DNA of 9,097 bases from an uncultured Collinsella sp. (lineage in GTDB: Bacteria; Actinomycetota; Coriobacteriia; Coriobacteriales; Coriobacteriaceae), in contig URVZ01000068.1 of assembly GCA_900551365.1 (NCBI GenBank), positions 1-9,097 of the forward strand, in the 5' to 3' direction. Of the stretch, positions 7,444-9,097 are shown in pieces. Numbering within the stretch: position 1 is the stretch's first letter; each line of letters starts with the position of its first letter. Position numbers and translations under genes: made by a program. The notes under the pieces were generated by a model, which was given only the letters and a program-made list of their open reading frames with translations, did no database searches and was not told the DNA's origin.

Positions 7444-7519
7444 GGGCCGTTAGCTCAGCTGGCAGAGCAGGGGACTTTTAATCCCAAGGTCCAGGGTTCG
7501 AACCCCTGACGGCCCACCA
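7444..7519 (+). tRNA. tRNA-Lys, anticodon TTT
   Basis: A full cloverleaf can be drawn. The acceptor stem GGGCCGT (7444-7450) pairs with ACGGCCC (7509-7515). The D stem GCTC pairs with GAGC. The anticodon loop CTTTTAA (7475-7481) has TTT at 7477-7479. The T arm is CAGGG, TTCGAAC, CCCTG. Discriminator A and CCA (7516-7519) are encoded. The outermost anticodon-stem pair (7470/7486) is a G-A mismatch; all other stems are fully paired. The upstream promoter and downstream terminator make this a single-gene transcript. Its 3' end is partly repeated at 7627-7645, as seen where integrative elements use a tRNA gene as target. Confidence 0.97.
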
Positions 7520-7585
7520 TAGAAAAGAAAGCGATCGACTCCGGTTGCTCGCTTTTTTGTTGCCGCGACACGGGTTCGAACCCGT
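7518..7585 (+). repeat. Direct repeat, copy A: tRNA-Lys 3' flank (terminator plus T-loop-like palindrome)
   Basis: This stretch runs from the end of the tRNA CCA through its terminator to the palindrome ACGGGTTCGAACCCGT (7570-7585). It aligns with 8753-8822. The first 30 bases differ at only four positions, and GGGTTCGAACCCGT is identical at the far end; the middle carries small gaps. The palindrome resembles a tRNA T arm but would not form a normal five-pair T stem around TTCGAAC. Confidence 0.75.
7528..7558 (+). terminator. Terminator of tRNA-Lys
   Basis: AAAGCGA (7528-7534) pairs with TCGCTTT (7549-7555) and CGAC (7536-7539) with GTTG (7544-7547), closed by a TCCG tetraloop. One T-C mismatch lies between the two parts, and a run of six Ts starts at 7553. 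A diverged copy of this terminator lies at 8763-8795. Confidence 0.88.
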
Positions 7586-7632
7586 CGGGGCGCGGAGCGC
7601 CGCAGCGGCCGCCTGCGGAGCAGGCTGAACCC
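7578..7632. repeat. Compact palindromic insertion flanked by GAACCC repeats
   Basis: GAACCC occurs at 7578-7583 and 7627-7632, bracketing 43 GC-rich bases full of inverted repeats. CCGTCGGGG (7582-7590) pairs with CCCCGACGG (7631-7639). CCGCAG (7600-7605) pairs with CTGCGG (7613-7618). As an alternative, GCCTGC (7611-7616) pairs with GCAGGC (7620-7625). Removing one GAACCC and the 43 bases would restore a continuous T-arm-to-acceptor tRNA-like sequence. This suggests a small palindromic element inserted into an older tRNA 3'-end copy. Confidence 0.5.
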
Positions 7633-7645
7633 CCGACGGCCCACC
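7627..7645 (+). repeat. Second copy of the tRNA-Lys 3' end (possible attachment-site remnant)
   Basis: These 19 bases match 7500-7518 of tRNA-Lys at 18 positions (GAACCCC, then T or C, then GACGGCCCACC). They cover half the T arm, the 3' acceptor strand and part of the CCA. Such duplications mark the far side of elements that integrate into the 3' end of tRNA genes. The TraX ribosome site begins six bases later. Confidence 0.7.
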
Positions 7646-7663
7646 CAACGAAAGGAAAACAAA

Positions 7664-8461
7664 ATTAAAACAGATAGATACGGAATTAGCGGCAGCACAT
7701 TAAAGATAATAGCGGCCATTTCGATGGTTCTCGATCATGTAAGCAGGATCGTCCTGACCAATGGAATCATGACTCACGCATCGTACAATCAGATATCAGA
7801 CGAGCAGTGGGCGATTCTAAGCGAGGCTTCGGATGTGCTTCATGTTCTTGGCAGAATTGCATTTCCCTTATTTTGCTTTTTGATAGTTGAGGGATTTTTG
7901 CATACTCATGACATAAAGAAGTACCTGCGAAATATGCTTGTCTTCGCAATCATTGCGGAGCCCATATACGATTTCGTTCAAACCGGGCAGCTATTTGACC
8001 TTCGGCAACAGAATGTTATGTATGAGCTCCTGCTTTCCTTGGTCTTTTTGATTATTCTGGAAAAGATACAAAGTCTTTCAAAATGGAAGAGGCACATTGC
8101 AGAAATTGCTCTGATTGTTTTGACAGCACTGGCAGCTGAATACACTAAGCTGGATGGCGGTGCGTATGGCATTCTGCTTGTGGCTGCATTCTATTTATTC
8201 CACGACAGCAAAGCTAAGATGTTCTTTGCTGCAGTATGTGCAGTGCTCCTTTCGTCATGCCATATAATTGGCGGCGGATTTGAGTTCACTACAGCTAATA
8301 TTTTTAATCCTGATGTTGCTGCCGCGATAATTTCGTTGTTGCTTATCAATCTTTATAATGGCAAGCGAGGGCTGAAGCTGAAATATTTCTTCTACATTTT
8401 CTATCCGGCACATCTTGCTCTGCTTTATGGTGTCTCGCTTATTGTTTTGAACTGTCTTTAA
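7664..8461 (+). CDS. TraX-family membrane protein, apparently starting at ATT
   Basis: The protein resembles the TraX family, named for the F-plasmid pilin N-acetylase and common as a standalone membrane protein in Firmicutes and Actinobacteria. Visible family features: ISGSTLKIIAAISMVLDHV at the N-terminus, GRIAFPLFCFLIVEGFLHT, AEPIYDF, YGILLVAAFYLF and KYFFYIFYPAHLALLYGV, with several membrane helices throughout. The first ATG (7724) lies inside the conserved N-terminal helix and has no ribosome site. The frame stays open upstream, and the only well-placed start is ATT at 7664, seven bases after AAAGGA (7651-7656). That gives 265 residues starting (M)KTDRYGISGSTLK, as expected for the family. 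Composition is far more AT-rich than the left part, indicating transfer. No promoter is evident. The acetyltransferase role is inferred from the family; no conjugation genes lie nearby. Confidence 0.82.
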   Translation: MKTDRYGISGSTLKIIAAISMVLDHVSRIVLTNGIMTHASYNQISDEQWAILSEASDVLHVLGRIAFPLFCFLIVEGFLHTHDIKKYLRNMLVFAIIAEPIYDFVQTGQLFDLRQQNVMYELLLSLVFLIILEKIQSLSKWKRHIAEIALIVLTALAAEYTKLDGGAYGILLVAAFYLFHDSKAKMFFAAVCAVLLSSCHIIGGGFEFTTANIFNPDVAAAIISLLLINLYNGKRGLKLKYFFYIFYPAHLALLYGVSLIVLNCL

Positions 8462-8483
8462 AAACTCTCAAACAAGTCTCTGA

Positions 8484-8762
8484 AAGCAGAAACAAATTGA
8501 CCCTAAGACTGCTTGTGAATTTCCGGAAGACCTGAGAGATGCGAGGATAGACAACGAGGGCTGCAGAAAGATGCTTCTCAGTTCTCTGGCGGATCGCATG
8601 AATCTGTATGAGGATCACTTCCACACACTCATTGATAACAGTGATAAACACGGCAGATCCTCAAAACATGAGACTGCGAAGGTCGAAAGATGCTTCGAAA
8701 GCATGAATGGCAGCGAGAAAACGAGTTCGGAAGCACCCTCTGGATGCTCCAGCATAGAATAG
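8484..8762 (+). pseudogene. Open coding fragment without a clear start, unknown family
   Basis: The frame is open from 8484 to the TAG at 8760-8762. Its first part reads like real protein (EDLRDARIDNEGCRKMLL, then SLADRMNLYEDHFHTLID), with balanced helix-like composition. No start codon with a good ribosome site exists at its beginning. ATG 8571 would give 63 residues but has only a distant GAGG (8556-8559). From about residue SSKHE onward the sequence is Ser/Glu-rich and may be non-coding. It could be the internal piece of a gene whose ends were lost, or a small real gene starting at 8571. I do not recognise the family. It lies 22 bases after traX-like DNA of similar composition and ends at repeat copy B. 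Confidence 0.3.
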
Positions 8763-8822
8763 AAAGCGGTCAACTTCGGTTGGCTGTCTTTTTTTGTCGC
8801 CCTTTCATGGGTTCGAACCCGT
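8753..8822 (+). repeat. Direct repeat, copy B of the tRNA-Lys 3' flank
   Basis: This is the diverged second copy of 7518-7585. CATAGAA and AGAAAGCG are shared, followed by the same hairpin-plus-T-run layout and the identical GGGTTCGAACCCGT at 8809-8822. No tRNA precedes it. It therefore marks a duplicated junction or the remains of a lost tRNA-linked site. Confidence 0.72.
8763..8795 (+). terminator. Terminator in repeat copy B
   Basis: Bases 8766-8774 pair with 8779-8787 over nine positions (several G-T wobbles) around a TTCG tetraloop, followed by seven Ts. The stem is kept despite base changes relative to the tRNA-Lys terminator. It would stop transcripts arriving from the traX side. Confidence 0.75.
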
Positions 8823-8837
8823 ATCTATCTATATATA

Positions 8838-8990
8838 AGAACGCTTGGCGAACAAAACCTGCCTTTTACCGACGGGAAACAAATAGCTGATGCTTTTGGA
8901 GTAAAGTGGCGCTCCAGAGATGACCGATGCCTTAACACCTATAAACCAGCTGGTCATCGCCAATATCAGAAGCCAATGCTTCAGTTATAA
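8838..8990 (+). pseudogene. Possible coding remnant, unknown family
   Basis: After repeat B the + strand frame at 8838 is open to a TAA (8988-8990). It encodes about 50 residues with normal protein composition (EQNLPFTDGKQIADAFGV, then KWRSRDDRCLNTYKPAGH). DGKQIADAFGV vaguely resembles a helix-turn-helix, which is not enough to name a family. There is no start codon or ribosome site, so at best this is the 3' end of a gene lost upstream. It may also be chance. Confidence 0.22.
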
Positions 8991-9040
8991 CCTCAGGGAC
9001 GCGACTGAGGGACATATTCATTTGTGAACAAAATATGGAG

Positions 9041-9078
9041 TGCCAGATTCCCGCCCCCGGGGCCCCTCCGGTCTGGCA
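9041..9078. repeat. GC-rich inverted repeat near the right edge
   Basis: TGCCAGA (9041-9047) pairs with TCTGGCA (9072-9078) around a very GC-rich core containing the palindrome CCCCGGGG (9055-9062). It stands out from the AT-rich DNA before it. It could be a terminator, a mobile-element end, or a dispersed palindromic repeat. From 8991 to the end no gene is seen; a five-pair hairpin (CCTCA/TGAGG, 8991-9010) is the only other structure. Confidence 0.4.
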
Positions 9079-9097
9079 ATATATCTCCTTGCCGCGC

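Noticed and set aside
7561..7645. A second, complete tRNA gene
   Set aside because: Only T-loop-like and acceptor-strand pieces are present. No D arm, anticodon arm or matching 5' acceptor strand exists.
7450..7719. Minus-strand frame across tRNA-Lys with GVRTLDLGIKSPLLCQLS
   Set aside because: This is the well-known false protein produced by translating the reverse strand of a tRNA gene. The region is tRNA, terminator and repeats.
8690..8704. Short palindrome ATGCTT-CGA-AAGCAT
   Set aside because: A six-base stem with a three-base loop inside a probable coding fragment, with no T-run or repeat elsewhere; likely chance.
8904..9030. Short minus-strand frame starting MNMSLSRVPEVITEALASD
   Set aside because: It reads acceptably but has fewer than 30 codons, no ribosome site, and overlaps the + strand fragment; neither strand can be preferred safely.
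7560..9097. CRISPR array or toxin-antitoxin pair in the accessory part
   Set aside because: There are only two diverged copies of one repeat over 1.2 kb, no regular spacers, no cas-like genes, and no pair of small overlapping genes with ribosome sites.

Overview
The window looks like chromosomal DNA from a high-GC member of the Coriobacteriia, most likely Collinsella or a close relative. This rests on GC-rich codon use (37 of 60 bases are G/C at 5101-5160), a Tat-type lipoprotein, a standalone TSCPD protein and AmpS/PepS-like aminopeptidase genes. The genus is an inference; no marker gene here proves it. All genes recognised lie on the + strand.

Left part (1-6106): the 3' end of purB (adenylosuccinate lyase) is followed by a hairpin. 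Next come a small TSCPD-domain protein and a Tat-exported lipoprotein, joined by a one-base TAATG overlap. Then comes an OmpR/PhoB-type response regulator with its membrane histidine kinase, only 11 bases apart. After that come purC (SAICAR synthase) and a two-helix membrane protein whose GTG start directly abuts the purC stop. A clear rho-independent terminator ends this stretch. PurC and PurB catalyse consecutive purine steps (SAICAR formation, then fumarate release), so a signalling and envelope module sits between two purine genes.

Middle (6107-7560): an M29-family metallo-aminopeptidase with all its expected metal ligands, then a complete tRNA-Lys(UUU) gene with encoded CCA, its own promoter (TTGGGA-N17-TACAAT) inside the end of the aminopeptidase gene, and its own terminator.

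Right part (7561-9097): composition changes sharply (21 of 60 bases G/C at 8341-8400). It holds fragments of tRNA 3'-end sequence, a compact palindromic insertion, a TraX-family membrane protein that appears to start at ATT, and decayed coding fragments. The tRNA-Lys terminator plus a T-loop-like palindrome recurs 1.2 kb downstream, so the TraX module lies between two diverged direct repeats. This looks like a small foreign insertion, or the remains of several, at a tRNA-Lys attachment locus. No integrase, transposase or CRISPR array was seen. The tRNA-Lys flank is the most unusual part of the window; the rest is ordinary core-genome content.
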